DNA from: JBHPCZ01 sp042573625
Lineage (GTDB): Bacteria; Desulfobacterota; Desulfobacteria; Desulfobacterales; UBA11574
Reading direction: 5' to 3'
DNA: 52,369 nt
Assembly (NCBI GenBank): GCA_042573625.1
Contig: JBHPCZ010000007.1
Span: 1 to 52,369 of the forward strand
The notes below the pieces were generated by a model, which ran no database searches, was not told where the DNA came from, and saw nothing but the letters and a program-made list of their open reading frames with translations. Shown one piece after another: positions 8,412 through 17,314 of the stretch. The position numbers and the translations under genes are program-made. Within the stretch, counting starts at the first letter, position 1. The number at the start of each line of letters is the position of its first letter.

Positions 8412-8440
8412 GAAACCTTTGAAAAACGTCCCCTTTTGCT
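8412..8440. repeat. Left-end remnant of repeat family D
   Basis: About 29 bp (GAAACCTTTGAAAAACG and the following CCCCTTTTGCT) match the left terminus of the elements at 31213 and 32713. The rest of the element is missing. It sits in a 442-bp gap (8371-8812) in which an open frame at 8386-8583 has no coding character. Confidence 0.55.
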
Positions 8441-8696
8441 TTAGTGATGGCGGCTTAATAGCATTATCATTCAACAAAATCAAGACTGAATTGCATAGCA
8501 CAATATACGCATGCAAAATACCCATTAATGAAGCGGTTCAGATGGGATTGAAGGTTGCACCTCTGCTTTTGGGATCGAAATAATAGTTTTTTTTAGGGAA
8601 GTATTACTGTAAAAGCAGGCATTAGTGTAAAGAACCGAAAAAAATAAACTTGCTTTTCTGCCCGCTGAACAACTATTTATGTAAGTTGAAAACTCG

Positions 8697-8790
8697 TCCT
8701 GTCATTTCCGCGCCGGCGAGAATCCAGATAAACAAACAAAAACATCAAGCTTCCGGACGCCCGCTTACGCGGGCATGACGGTGAGGAAAT
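8697..8790. repeat. Palindromic intergenic repeat (tcctgtcattCccgCg ... cgcgggcatgacg type)
   Basis: Left (CCTGTCATTTCCGCGCCGGCG) and right (CGCTTACGCGGGCATGACGG) ends form an imperfect inverted repeat, of the kind widespread in proteobacterial intergenic regions. It lies directly upstream of the small membrane protein gene. Confidence 0.5.
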
Positions 8791-8812
8791 TTCTTTCTCG
8801 GGAGATCTTTTG

Positions 8813-9097
8813 ATGAGCAAATTTGAGAAAAGATTGTGTGTTTTGGCTTTTGTATTTGTGGCGGTCTATTTAGCAGCGGCCGGAATTACGATTCATTCAA
8901 GGGTAAGTGATGGAGATAAGACACCGCGGATTGTGTCCGCAGAGCCGGATCCTGCTGAAGGGAATTTGATGTTGGCGGAACTCTTTCTCCCGATGTTGAT
9001 ATTGCTGACGGTCACCGTCTGTTTTATAGTTGTCAGAAAAAAAAGATCCAAGGCAGAGCTCTTACTGGAAGAATCAGAGGATGAATATCTTACTTAA
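8813..9097 (+). CDS. Small membrane protein with two predicted TM segments
   Basis: ATG 8813 is preceded by GGAGA at 8801-8805, so it is preferred over the in-frame TTG at 8810. The 94-residue product has hydrophobic segments at about residues 7-27 and 52-73 with a polar, probably periplasmic loop between them, and an acidic cytoplasmic tail (ELLLEESEDEYLT). Its 3' end overlaps the convergent TPR-CHAT gene by 8 bp. I recognise no family. Confidence 0.6.
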   Translation: MSKFEKRLCVLAFVFVAVYLAAAGITIHSRVSDGDKTPRIVSAEPDPAEGNLMLAELFLPMLILLTVTVCFIVVRKKRSKAELLLEESEDEYLT

Positions 9098-12000
9098 GCG
9101 TTCCGCCTCCCTCCCCAACGATGATAAAAGGCGCCCAAAAAAATGGATGCGCGTAGCTTGCGACAATTTTTCCTGTTGAATTGTTTTTCAGTCCCGGATC
9201 ATCTATCAATTTGAGCATCGATTTTTGATGTGCCCGTGCCCTTGAAAGGGTTTTGTCCTCGGTTTGATATCGGAAAATTTCAGTGGTCAGCTTTCTGGCC
9301 GACGTTGTTTCTACCGGCCACATACTTACGAGCATTGCCCGGGTTCCGGCGTAGAAGAATGCCCGTCCAAGGCCGGAAACAGACTCCGCACCGGCGCCGT
9401 CCGCAGCCCCTGTGTTGCAGGCTGAAAGCACGACCCAGTCGGCGTTGAGTTTCAGCTTTAACACTTCTCCCATGGTCAAAAGTCCGTCTTCGGCGCCACC
9501 GGTCACCGATGGTGCTGAAAGGGCAAGGGCCGGCTGGTCAAGGCCGTCCAGATCGCCCGGAACCAGGGCGTGCGAAGCAAAGGCAACGACTTTCCGGTCG
9601 GAAAGGTCCATGGTTTTCACCGCCTGTTCGGATGCCCGCTTTCCCAGAAAGATGTCCCGGTCCGGATCAGCCCCCATGGCACGGGCAATACTTTTGATTT
9701 CTTCCGCTGTATCCGGAAGACGGTTCAAGTGACCCAGTTGAATCGAAGAGATCTGCTCACTGTCAAGGTCGCCTTTTTCTGATATGCGAATTCCTCGAAC
9801 ATTTAACTGTCCTCCCCGGCTGGCGAGATTCGTCGCTTGTTCGCCTTTTTTGATTTCCAGGCGGGTGAGCTGCGTCGGGTTGTATATGGGATCTCCGAAT
9901 CCGACAAGGGCCTTTCTGGCGGGGTCGCCTTCTGGGAGGTCCCGTAGAGTGACAAAAGAGGAAACCGATGGCTGCCGGGTTATGGAGACCTTCCGGATAA
10001 GCCACGGCAGTTTACGATATCTGGCGAACAATTCATTTCTTTCCGGGCCAAGATCAACCGGTGCTGTGGGTAAAACCGAGAAGGGAAGCGGGCCCAATGG
10101 ACCGGTGGCGACGATGATGAGATCTTTGGCATTTTTCCATCCGTCTTCAACCGGTTTGAGGAGTGTGCTGTAAAGATTGTAGGCCCGGGTGAGATCAAAA
10201 TCCGGAATATCACCAAAGGTGCCCGGCCCGGGGTTCAGGGCCCTGCGCAGATGAGAGACGGTGATCTGAAGATCCTTCTTTCCGAGCGGTACAACATTAA
10301 ACAAGATCTTGCCCGTATGAGGAATAGACCAAACGTATGTTGAGGTTTGTGCGGGGTAGATGACAATGAGCGCCTCACGGGGTTTTAGATGCTTCTGAAT
10401 CACCGAGAAATCCGCGGGTTTCGGATCTGTGAAGTCCGCGTATTTCGGGAAACGTCTCTGTATTTCGTCAAGCAATGCAGCCCTGGCCTGGTTCAATGTG
10501 GTGATGGTGGCTTTCAGGTCTTTGACGGCGTTTGGATCCTGCTGGTCCGACGGTGCGGCAACAGCATTGGAAAGGGTTGCCTGGAGGGCGCTGACCTGCT
10601 TGAGGGTGTCCTGCTCTTTTCTCACCAGATCGGCAAGCTCCGGGGTTACCGCCGCGGCCCGGGCACCGCTGGCGCCAAGAGCCCCCTGGACTGAACTTCC
10701 GATCATGGCCTCAACCAGTTTGAAACTTTCTTCTGATGCGTTGATGCCGTATTCTTTATCCTGTTTGCTTTTATGGATACGTGTGAGTAATTCAAGGTAT
10801 GTTTCGACGATAATTCTTAATCGAACATTTTTAAGATAATCGCTGCTGTCAACTCTCTGTTTGAGCAGTATGGGAAGAGACTCGGAGAAATCTTCAACCG
10901 CCTGCGCTTCTTTCCCGGTAATGGCATTGGCCATGCCCCTGAGGCCCAGCATCTGTGCGGTCCGGTAGTGTTTGTGACCCAGATATTCAGCGTATTTTTC
11001 ATAGCCTGCGGAGATGTGTCCCACAGCTTCTTCTGTCCGCCCTGTTTTCAACAGGGAGAGAATAATGTCCGGGCTTCTCGCAAAGGTGTTTTCATAAAAG
11101 TAACGATTGTCTTGCAGGCTGAATTTGGCATGATCGAACTGTTTCATGGCTTGGACGAAATCGAGTTTGGCCACGGAGACCTTTCCCAAGAACACCCGGT
11201 TTCTTCCCATTATGCTGGAATCGTCGGAAAGTCCCGAAGCCTCGAAAATGCCGATACCGGTGCGGATCAGTTTTTCAGCGTCTTCCAGTCTCCCCTGCAG
11301 AAGAAGGATATGCCCGAGGTGTTCGATAATGCCGCCGGTCAGGGAGGAATCTTTGCCGCCGTGTGCAATGGATTGCTTCAGGGTGTCCCGGATCTCAAGT
11401 TCGGCTTCCAGCAATCGATCCTGTCGGGCCAGGTTTTGGGCCAGCCTGGTCCTTTGGACGATGTACGGAAATGGATACTCCTCTATGGTAGATTCTTGCA
11501 TTTTCTTCACAATTGAATGCCTGTAGGGCTCGGCTTCTGCGAACCGCCCCTTGCTTTCCAGGGAATTTGCTTTCAGGCGGTTCAAATCGATAAAGAGCCA
11601 GGCCTTCCTCTCCTGTGGGAATCTCGGATTGGAAAGTCTTTCATTACAAAAGGCGATACCCTTGTGTGTGATTTTTTCACCGGTTTTAAAATCACCCATT
11701 TTGAAATGCATTCTTGCAGTCAGAAAAAATCTCGAGGACCATGGCCTTACCTTGAGGCTCCGTTTGCAAAGCGTAACGCCAAGGGTAAAATTGCCGAAAA
11801 AAGCCTCTGCAATACCAAGGTTCATAAGTATTATTGCGTAATCCTTGTTTCCCAGCGCCAGACGCTTTTGTCCGGCTTCGTCTTCAGCATGGCGCAGGGC
11901 AATCCGGAGGTCTTCGATGTACTGTTTAAAGCGGCCCAATTCGCGGGCATTCTTGCCCCTTTCACCATAAAATTGCGCAAGCGTCGCCGGGTTATCGGTA

Positions 12001-12293
12001 TCCGGCGGCGAGGCGTCTGCCTTGGCTTTAATTTTTGCGGTAATTTCAGGATCAAACTGCCCGGGTTGATCCAGTATGGCAAGGATGTCGTCAATTCGGC
12101 GGGGGGGCGGAACAAATGATTTTTCGCTCATGGAAACAGTGACCTGTTTTGCTTCCTTCAGAGACATTTTTTTCTTTACACACGCCGGAAACAAGAACAA
12201 AATTAGAACAAGCAGGGCCGTTGCGCACCCACGGAAAAGCAACAACGAAGATCGAACCGGAAGAGAGACTTTGTGATAATGATTTTTCGCCAT
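9090..12293 (-). CDS. TPR-CHAT domain lipoprotein
   Basis: The start ATG 12293 follows AAGGAGG at about 10 bp. The 1067-residue product begins with a signal peptide ending LFLFPAC, suggesting a lipoprotein. Residues about 85-540 are tetratricopeptide-like helical repeats (for example LGNKDYAIILMNLGIAEAFFG), with a helical linker to 640 (QDTLKQVSALQATLSNAV). A CHAT caspase-like protease domain follows at about 740-1060, with the catalytic dyad visible as His908 in FASHALVPGD and Cys959 in VVLSACNTGAADG, then GLGRAFFYAGTRAMLVSMWPVE. CHAT proteases cleave protein partners, and TPRs recruit them. Here the protein would act at the envelope, which separates it from cytoplasmic CHAT effectors such as TPR-CHAT of gRAMP systems. 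No partner gene is evident. Confidence 0.9.
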   Translation of the reverse strand: MAKNHYHKVSLPVRSSLLLFRGCATALLVLILFLFPACVKKKMSLKEAKQVTVSMSEKSFVPPPRRIDDILAILDQPGQFDPEITAKIKAKADASPPDTDNPATLAQFYGERGKNARELGRFKQYIEDLRIALRHAEDEAGQKRLALGNKDYAIILMNLGIAEAFFGNFTLGVTLCKRSLKVRPWSSRFFLTARMHFKMGDFKTGEKITHKGIAFCNERLSNPRFPQERKAWLFIDLNRLKANSLESKGRFAEAEPYRHSIVKKMQESTIEEYPFPYIVQRTRLAQNLARQDRLLEAELEIRDTLKQSIAHGGKDSSLTGGIIEHLGHILLLQGRLEDAEKLIRTGIGIFEASGLSDDSSIMGRNRVFLGKVSVAKLDFVQAMKQFDHAKFSLQDNRYFYENTFARSPDIILSLLKTGRTEEAVGHISAGYEKYAEYLGHKHYRTAQMLGLRGMANAITGKEAQAVEDFSESLPILLKQRVDSSDYLKNVRLRIIVETYLELLTRIHKSKQDKEYGINASEESFKLVEAMIGSSVQGALGASGARAAAVTPELADLVRKEQDTLKQVSALQATLSNAVAAPSDQQDPNAVKDLKATITTLNQARAALLDEIQRRFPKYADFTDPKPADFSVIQKHLKPREALIVIYPAQTSTYVWSIPHTGKILFNVVPLGKKDLQITVSHLRRALNPGPGTFGDIPDFDLTRAYNLYSTLLKPVEDGWKNAKDLIIVATGPLGPLPFSVLPTAPVDLGPERNELFARYRKLPWLIRKVSITRQPSVSSFVTLRDLPEGDPARKALVGFGDPIYNPTQLTRLEIKKGEQATNLASRGGQLNVRGIRISEKGDLDSEQISSIQLGHLNRLPDTAEEIKSIARAMGADPDRDIFLGKRASEQAVKTMDLSDRKVVAFASHALVPGDLDGLDQPALALSAPSVTGGAEDGLLTMGEVLKLKLNADWVVLSACNTGAADGAGAESVSGLGRAFFYAGTRAMLVSMWPVETTSARKLTTEIFRYQTEDKTLSRARAHQKSMLKLIDDPGLKNNSTGKIVASYAHPFFWAPFIIVGEGGGTLK

Positions 12294-12543
12294 GCTCAAA
12301 ATTCCTCCTTGGAGATAATCCATATTTTTAAAGCTCGATAAATTTGTATAGAGAAATTCGAAACTGGAACAATTCGGCAGTAGATCAGCGTAAGAATAAG
12401 TTTAACAATAAAAATATGAATCGAACGGGAACCGGATATGGATAAGAACGATGCTCCATCACAAAAAATAGCGAAACAGTGTGACCCTGTCAACTGAATA
12501 TTACCCTAAATAAATGAATGGCAAACAGCATTTTTTTCCTTGC

Positions 12544-12571
12544 TTGACACAAATTGTCTCTTCGCTATATC
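12544..12571 (+). promoter_or_regulatory. Sigma-70-type promoter of the channel gene
   Basis: TTGACA (12544-12549) and TATATC (12566-12571) are 16 bp apart, about 70 bp before the channel start codon. The rest of the 12294-12640 gap holds nothing I can recognise. Confidence 0.55.
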
Positions 12572-12640
12572 CTTTACATGGAATGAAAAGAGCTTCACTT
12601 AATTTTTTTTAAAACAGTCAAACCTTTTAAACTTTTTTAT

Positions 12641-14026
12641 ATGAAAGTGATTAACCCAAAGTCAGATTCAATTTTCCAGCGTGTATGGCACGTTCTGATT
12701 TCTCTTCTGGTGTTGCATACGGCCATTTCTCTTCCTTACCATATGGCCTTTCACCGCGCCGCTTCAAAAGAGATCGTTATTATCTGGGCGATCATCGATA
12801 TCATTTTCCTGGTTGACATCGTTTTGCATTTCTTTACCGGGTACGAGTATTTGGGCGTGGTGGTGACCGACTCGAAAAGCATTGCCAGACGTTACCTGAA
12901 AACGCATTTCCCCGTTGATTTTATCGCCAATTTCCCCTTTGAAATTTTGGTGTTTGTTATCGACACCAAGCAGGTATGGGGGATTTCGATTTTTTTCTTT
13001 TTCCGCCTGTTCCGTCTTTTTCGCCTTACCAGGCTGGTTCAATATAATCGCCGGTGGAAGCGAAGCGTCCGCGTTAACCCGATTGTTATTCAGATGATCA
13101 TACTGGTTATTGTTGTGATTGTTGTTACCCACTGGGTGACCTGCGCTTGGTTTTTGACCAGCTATTTGCCGGGGTTTCCTGAAGAAGGCTGGGTGGCCAG
13201 CCGAAATCTGGAACATGCCTCTCCCCCTCTGCAATATCTGTATGCCGTCTACTGGGTGGTTACCACGATGACCAGTGTCGGGTATGGTGACATTACCCCG
13301 ACAACGCCGGCAGAAATTGTTGTATCCCTGGCCACACAGGTGATCGGCGTGTCGCTTATTCTCGTTATCATTGGAAATATAGCTTCTCTCCTGGCGAATC
13401 TGAATTTGGCCCGGAGTCTTTTGGGCCAGAAAATCAACGCCATTATGGACTATATGCGTTACCGAGGCATACCAAAGGATCTTCAGCGTCGTGTCCGGGA
13501 TTACTTCGAATATCTATGGCTCCACAAAAAGGGGCTCGATGAACTGGATTTTCTTGAAACACTGCCGCCGTCGCTTCGTCGAGAAGTGACGCTGGCGCTG
13601 GCCGGGGAGATGCTCGAAATGGTCCCTCTTTTTCAAAAGGCCGACAAAAATTTGCTCAACGCCTTGGCCGCGCGGCTTAAACCACGGGTTTACCCTAGGG
13701 GTGATATTGTTGTCAGATCGGGAGAAATGGCCAAAGAGATGTATTTTGTTTGCCAAGGCAGGCTCGAAATATTTTCTAAGGCGGATGACACTGTCCATGC
13801 CGTGTTGCAGGAGGGGGATTACTTCGGAGAACTTGCCCTTCTTTTTGAAGAAGAACGGACGGCGTCGGTCCGCGCCGTTAGCTACTGTGACCTGTTCATT
13901 TTATCGAAGGAGCACTTTCAAGAGATTTTAGACAGATATCCCCGGTTCTCCGAACTTATTCGAGAATATGCTCAAAAGCGTGCGGAGTGGGTGTCCGATC
14001 TGGTTATGGAAGGTATTATTGTTTAA
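12641..14026 (+). CDS. Voltage-gated K+ channel with cyclic-nucleotide-binding domain
   Basis: This 461-residue six-TM channel has S1 near residues 15-36, S2 at 44-66, an S4-like voltage sensor FFRLFRLFRLTRLVQYNRR at about 120-138 with Arg every third position, S5 at 148-173, the pore and selectivity filter TMTSVGYGDITP at 209-220, and S6 at 228-252. A C-linker and a cNMP-binding domain (about 325-445) follow, with the phosphate-binding cassette FGELALLFEEERTASVRA. Such proteins conduct K+ across the inner membrane under voltage and cAMP or cGMP control. No Shine-Dalgarno sequence is obvious before ATG 12641. It is transcribed alone. Confidence 0.93.
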   Translation: MKVINPKSDSIFQRVWHVLISLLVLHTAISLPYHMAFHRAASKEIVIIWAIIDIIFLVDIVLHFFTGYEYLGVVVTDSKSIARRYLKTHFPVDFIANFPFEILVFVIDTKQVWGISIFFFFRLFRLFRLTRLVQYNRRWKRSVRVNPIVIQMIILVIVVIVVTHWVTCAWFLTSYLPGFPEEGWVASRNLEHASPPLQYLYAVYWVVTTMTSVGYGDITPTTPAEIVVSLATQVIGVSLILVIIGNIASLLANLNLARSLLGQKINAIMDYMRYRGIPKDLQRRVRDYFEYLWLHKKGLDELDFLETLPPSLRREVTLALAGEMLEMVPLFQKADKNLLNALAARLKPRVYPRGDIVVRSGEMAKEMYFVCQGRLEIFSKADDTVHAVLQEGDYFGELALLFEEERTASVRAVSYCDLFILSKEHFQEILDRYPRFSELIREYAQKRAEWVSDLVMEGIIV

Positions 14027-14053
14027 CTGTTTGGTAGCTGCAGAATCAAATTA

Positions 14054-14300
14054 TTCTCTCAATATCGAATGTCGAGTATCCAATATCGAAGACAGAAGGA
14101 AAACAGCGTAGTTACTTTCGGGTTTAATTTCGTAAAATTTGGCGCTGTCATTTTACAAAGTCCGAAAAGACTTCATCATTCGACATTCCTTGTTGGATAT
14201 TGGATATTCGGTAACATGTAAAAAGGCAACGGTTCCCAAGGATAGGGGCGATGCCCCCGTCGTGGGAATTTTCTGATGCTTCCCGCTATGCCGGAGAAAA
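14054..14300. repeat. Repeat family A, copy 1 (decayed)
   Basis: It aligns in direct orientation with 19450-19706. Each copy has imperfect inverted ends built from AATATCGAATGTCGA and TTCGACATTCC...GGATATTCGG, and a distal pair of GC hairpins (GATGCCCCCnTCGTGGG, CCCGCTATGC). In this copy the hairpin stems carry uncompensated changes, so it looks older than copy 2. Confidence 0.75.
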
Positions 14301-14305
14301 CTCAC

Positions 14306-14448
14306 TAGAACCTATCTCAAAAAAAAGATTAGGGTTCAGGGCAAGGCGCGAAGCGGTGAAAAAGCGGAGCATACACGTAGTATGTGAGCATTTTAAACCG
14401 TTTCGCAATACCGCCATGGGCACTTAGATTTTTTTGAGATAGGTTCTA
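14306..14448. repeat. Repeat family C, copy 1 (MITE-like)
   Basis: A 143-bp element has 20-bp terminal inverted repeats, TAGAACCTATCTCAAAAAAA and its complement at 14429-14448. The interior (AAGCGGAGCATACACGTAGTATGTGAG, then TCGCAATACCG) matches copy 2 at 39241-39431. The last bases of the right end provide the stop codon of the SYLF-domain gene. It is too short to encode a transposase. Confidence 0.8.
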
Positions 14449-15006
14449 CTTATTTAGCTTTGTCATCTTTGACCCCTCAAGGGTCAAGTTGTACATGAGC
14501 CCCTTATTGCTGAAGACAAAACCGATGATGGGATCCTTAATGTTGGTTGTGTCCACCGATCCGCCGGCGCCCAGCGTTACGAGGGCAACGGAGCCGTCCA
14601 CGCCGGCTTCCCAGCCATCGCTTTTTCGGAAACCAGCCAACGCTTCTTTTGTCATAAAGAGTATAATAATGGTTTTGGCCTGTGCGCCGAGTTGAAATCC
14701 GATTGAAGCCGCGGCAGTATTGTAGTAATCGACCGTTTTGCCTTTAATCCGCAAGGCACCCTCACCATATTCCCCGCCGATCCCGAAACCGGCCTTGATC
14801 ACAGATGGAAAAACCAGTACGCCCTCGGATTTGGCTATCAGTTCTTTTGCGGCGCCCACCTTCCCGTGAAACTCTTTAAGTGATGCGTTGACCCTGGCAT
14901 CAATCTCGGCTGCAGATGCCGCGTACGCTGAATCGGATAACGCAGTAACGGCAAAAATCATCGAAATAGAGATAACGAGAACTTTTTTTAAAGATGAATA
15001 GATCAT
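14446..15006 (-). CDS. Secreted SYLF/YSC84-domain lipid-binding protein
   Basis: The 186-residue protein has a signal peptide (VLVISISMIFAVTALSDSAYA) and then a SYLF (Ysc84) domain: VFPSVIKAGFGIGGEYGEG, YNTAAASIGFQLGAQAKTIIILFM and DGSVALVTLGAGGS. Family members bind phospholipids; bacterial ones are periplasmic or outer-membrane associated. AGAAGGGCAA lies before the ATG. The TAG stop is formed by the end of repeat C copy 1, so the original C-terminus may have been altered, although the length is near normal. Confidence 0.88.
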   Translation of the reverse strand: MIYSSLKKVLVISISMIFAVTALSDSAYAASAAEIDARVNASLKEFHGKVGAAKELIAKSEGVLVFPSVIKAGFGIGGEYGEGALRIKGKTVDYYNTAAASIGFQLGAQAKTIIILFMTKEALAGFRKSDGWEAGVDGSVALVTLGAGGSVDTTNIKDPIIGFVFSNKGLMYNLTLEGSKMTKLNK

Positions 15007-15061
15007 TGCCCTTCTCCTTTCTGTTTAAAATGTAAGGTTCTTTTCCAATTTAGATGAACAA

Positions 15062-15430
15062 GAGGATTCAAGGGGCCAAGGGATCAAAAAATCGAATGCT
15101 TTTGCACTTCAATCGCTCCATGGATAATCAGATTTTAAACCGTGTGAACTCGTGTATAAAGGCTCGTAAAAAAGAACAGAGGCTTTCATTGTAAAAACAA
15201 TTGGTTCGCTTAACGACTGGTGACCTCTTGCGATGTAAGATTTGTGCAATGTGTCTGTTCTTTCTAACGATCCTTAATACACTCAAACAGCACGCGTTTT
15301 AAAATCTGATCACCCATTTCGCTAATGTATAGAGCTTTATGATAAAAGCTCCCCGACCCTCCAAGTATTTCACTTGAACCGCTCGGCTGAGCTCGCCGCA
15401 AGCCCTCGAATCCTTGGCCCCTTGAACCCT
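15062..15430. repeat. Repeat family B, copy 1 (large stem-loop element)
   Basis: Outer inverted ends (GGATTCAAGGGGCCAAGG and CCTTGGCCCCTTGAACCC) enclose a long imperfect inverted repeat: the left arm 15117-15180 pairs with 15254-15320, starting ATGGATAATCAGATTTTAAA. The central loop is about 73 bp. Copy 2 at 19723-20060 folds the same way with compensatory changes. No protein is encoded. The remaining few bases of the 15007-15520 gap show nothing else. Confidence 0.8.
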
Positions 15431-15520
15431 TTAAAAATCATCAACTCTTTTTAAAATGATTCAAATATAATAACAATTATCTCCAGTTTCATTATATTTT
15501 CAAGTATTAACGACCCGATG

Positions 15521-17314
15521 TTAATCGTGTCGGTCTATTGATAGATTTGAAGGTGCCAGGCCGATAACGGTTTCTATCTGATCGGTGACCGGATTCGCCG
15601 ATATCGGCTGAAATTGCTCGACCTGGCGTTTCACTTCTGCAAATACCTTCCCGTTGATACGTTCAGTTCCGGCAGCGAGACGAACACAACCCTGAAAGAG
15701 AAAGAAACTCAGAAACAACACGATAACAATAGTCAAGGATGCATGGAGAAAGAAATCCGAGGGAAGGTAGTTTCCGTAAAAATACTCCCTTGCGGTTATC
15801 CATCCCGCGTGACCCAGGATTCCGATTGCCGGCAGATTGAAAACAACCTGCAGCATAAATCCACTGAGAGATTGTGCCGCGTTTTCGACGCCACTGTCCA
15901 GCGAATCGCGCCATATGGCTGTGAGGTCTTCGTTTAATGTGTTGTTGTCCGGAAGAAAATCTTCAATCTTTCGTACGGATTGATTGAATCGACCCCTGAC
16001 TAATGATTCCGCGATGTCCGGCCAATTCCGCAATAGGGAGAGCCGGTAATCCCGCAGGGCAGAACCGATGTTTTCGCTTTTTTCTATCTCCGACAACGAT
16101 TCCCGAGATTCTTTGAAATGTCTGAGGGAAGAGACAATGCCCAACATCTGGCGCAAGGGGTTTCCGAACCTGAACATGGCCACAATTCCGGTGCCGAAGA
16201 TTAATATTCGTCCCCATATGGCGATGAGCCACCCCACAGGCCCCAGCCACCGATGTGCTAGTTTTTGATACAGCATCACATTCACACCAAGGCCCTGTTT
16301 TGCGGTGTTGCTTTTCAATGCCCAAAGAGCACTCTTGACCGCCTCGTTTTCCGCTGCCGCGATGTTATTCCTGGCCGTTGTGAGGAATTCAGCGTCTTTT
16401 TCAATTTCTGCTTTTGTCTCGGCGAAAACGTAGTCCCGAAGGTTTTTAGCGTTTTCCAGCCGCCTGTCGACAACGAAACCCGGTCGGTTGAAGGTCCCGA
16501 AAATCATCTGCTGCAGATCCTTAAACTGGTCAAAGTCGTGCCGGGGGAGTGCCTTCGGGTCCCATTTGGGATCGTGCAAGTGCCGGCGGCCGGAAACGCA
16601 CAGAACTGTAAGAACCGATCTTTCCCACGCCGTTTTGATGAAATCAAGAAATTCCGGTACAATTATCTCCTTCAGTTCCGATTCCTCTATCCGATCAGAT
16701 TTATTAATCACGCCAAGGAGGGAGTCCCCGTTAAACATTCGCACGTAGGGTGCCATAAAATCAACATGGTCCCTTCTTTTGGGATTTTCCGAATCAAATA
16801 CGCAGATGAGCACATCTGACAGGGCAATGGCTTTGTGCACAATGGGGATATGCTTTTTCTGTTCCATGCTGTCCGTATCCGGCGTGTCGATGAGGATTAC
16901 ATGTTCCAGAGATGAGGCTGCGTGGCTCGAGCGCAACGCCACGTTTGTATCCCCTATCCGTTGTTTCAACTGATCCGAATCACCCGTTTCCCTGCATAAC
17001 ACGACGACATTTCGAGTTGTCGGACGGTCGTGTCCTGTTTCAGAAAGATTGTCAACGCCTGCCAGAGCGTTCAGCAGTGTGGACTTCCCGGAGCCGCTGG
17101 GGCCGATGAGGGTTACCACAAGCTTGTGTTCAAAACGTTCTCCAAGATCACTGATTATTCGAAGAATTTCGTCGCACTGTTTCTTAAGCGCTATGCCGGG
17201 TCGCCACAGCGGCGCATGGTCTATAGCATCGCGAAGTCTTTTTACGTCATTTTTAAAGCCCTCTATTCTGCCGAGAGCCTTTATCGATCCTGCAAGCCGG
17301 TTTGAAATCATCAT
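15521..17314 (-). CDS. Dynamin-like GTPase with C-terminal membrane segments (second of pair)
   Basis: The start ATG 17314 overlaps the upstream GTPase stop as ATGA and has AAGGGCG upstream, giving 597 residues. G motifs are GPSGSGKST (G1, residues 71-79), DTPDTDS (G3, 143-149) and NKSD (G4, 204-207). A helical stalk-like region follows, with hydrophobic segments near 350-380 (PVGWLIAIWGRILIFGTGIVAMF) and 480-550 (VVFNLPAIGILGHAGW and TIVIVLFLSFFLF). This is the layout of bacterial dynamin-like or large membrane GTPases that remodel or tether membranes. It is translationally coupled to its partner, so the two probably form a hetero-complex as other paired bacterial dynamins do. The exact role is unknown. 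Confidence 0.85.
   Translation of the reverse strand: MMISNRLAGSIKALGRIEGFKNDVKRLRDAIDHAPLWRPGIALKKQCDEILRIISDLGERFEHKLVVTLIGPSGSGKSTLLNALAGVDNLSETGHDRPTTRNVVVLCRETGDSDQLKQRIGDTNVALRSSHAASSLEHVILIDTPDTDSMEQKKHIPIVHKAIALSDVLICVFDSENPKRRDHVDFMAPYVRMFNGDSLLGVINKSDRIEESELKEIIVPEFLDFIKTAWERSVLTVLCVSGRRHLHDPKWDPKALPRHDFDQFKDLQQMIFGTFNRPGFVVDRRLENAKNLRDYVFAETKAEIEKDAEFLTTARNNIAAAENEAVKSALWALKSNTAKQGLGVNVMLYQKLAHRWLGPVGWLIAIWGRILIFGTGIVAMFRFGNPLRQMLGIVSSLRHFKESRESLSEIEKSENIGSALRDYRLSLLRNWPDIAESLVRGRFNQSVRKIEDFLPDNNTLNEDLTAIWRDSLDSGVENAAQSLSGFMLQVVFNLPAIGILGHAGWITAREYFYGNYLPSDFFLHASLTIVIVLFLSFFLFQGCVRLAAGTERINGKVFAEVKRQVEQFQPISANPVTDQIETVIGLAPSNLSIDRHD

Noticed and set aside
8386..8583. Open frame of 65 codons on the + strand
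   Set aside because: It begins inside a repeat D remnant, has no family features and no good ribosome-binding site.
9784..10173. Several + strand frames within the TPR-CHAT gene
   Set aside because: All are shadows of the conserved minus-strand gene without domains or start signals.
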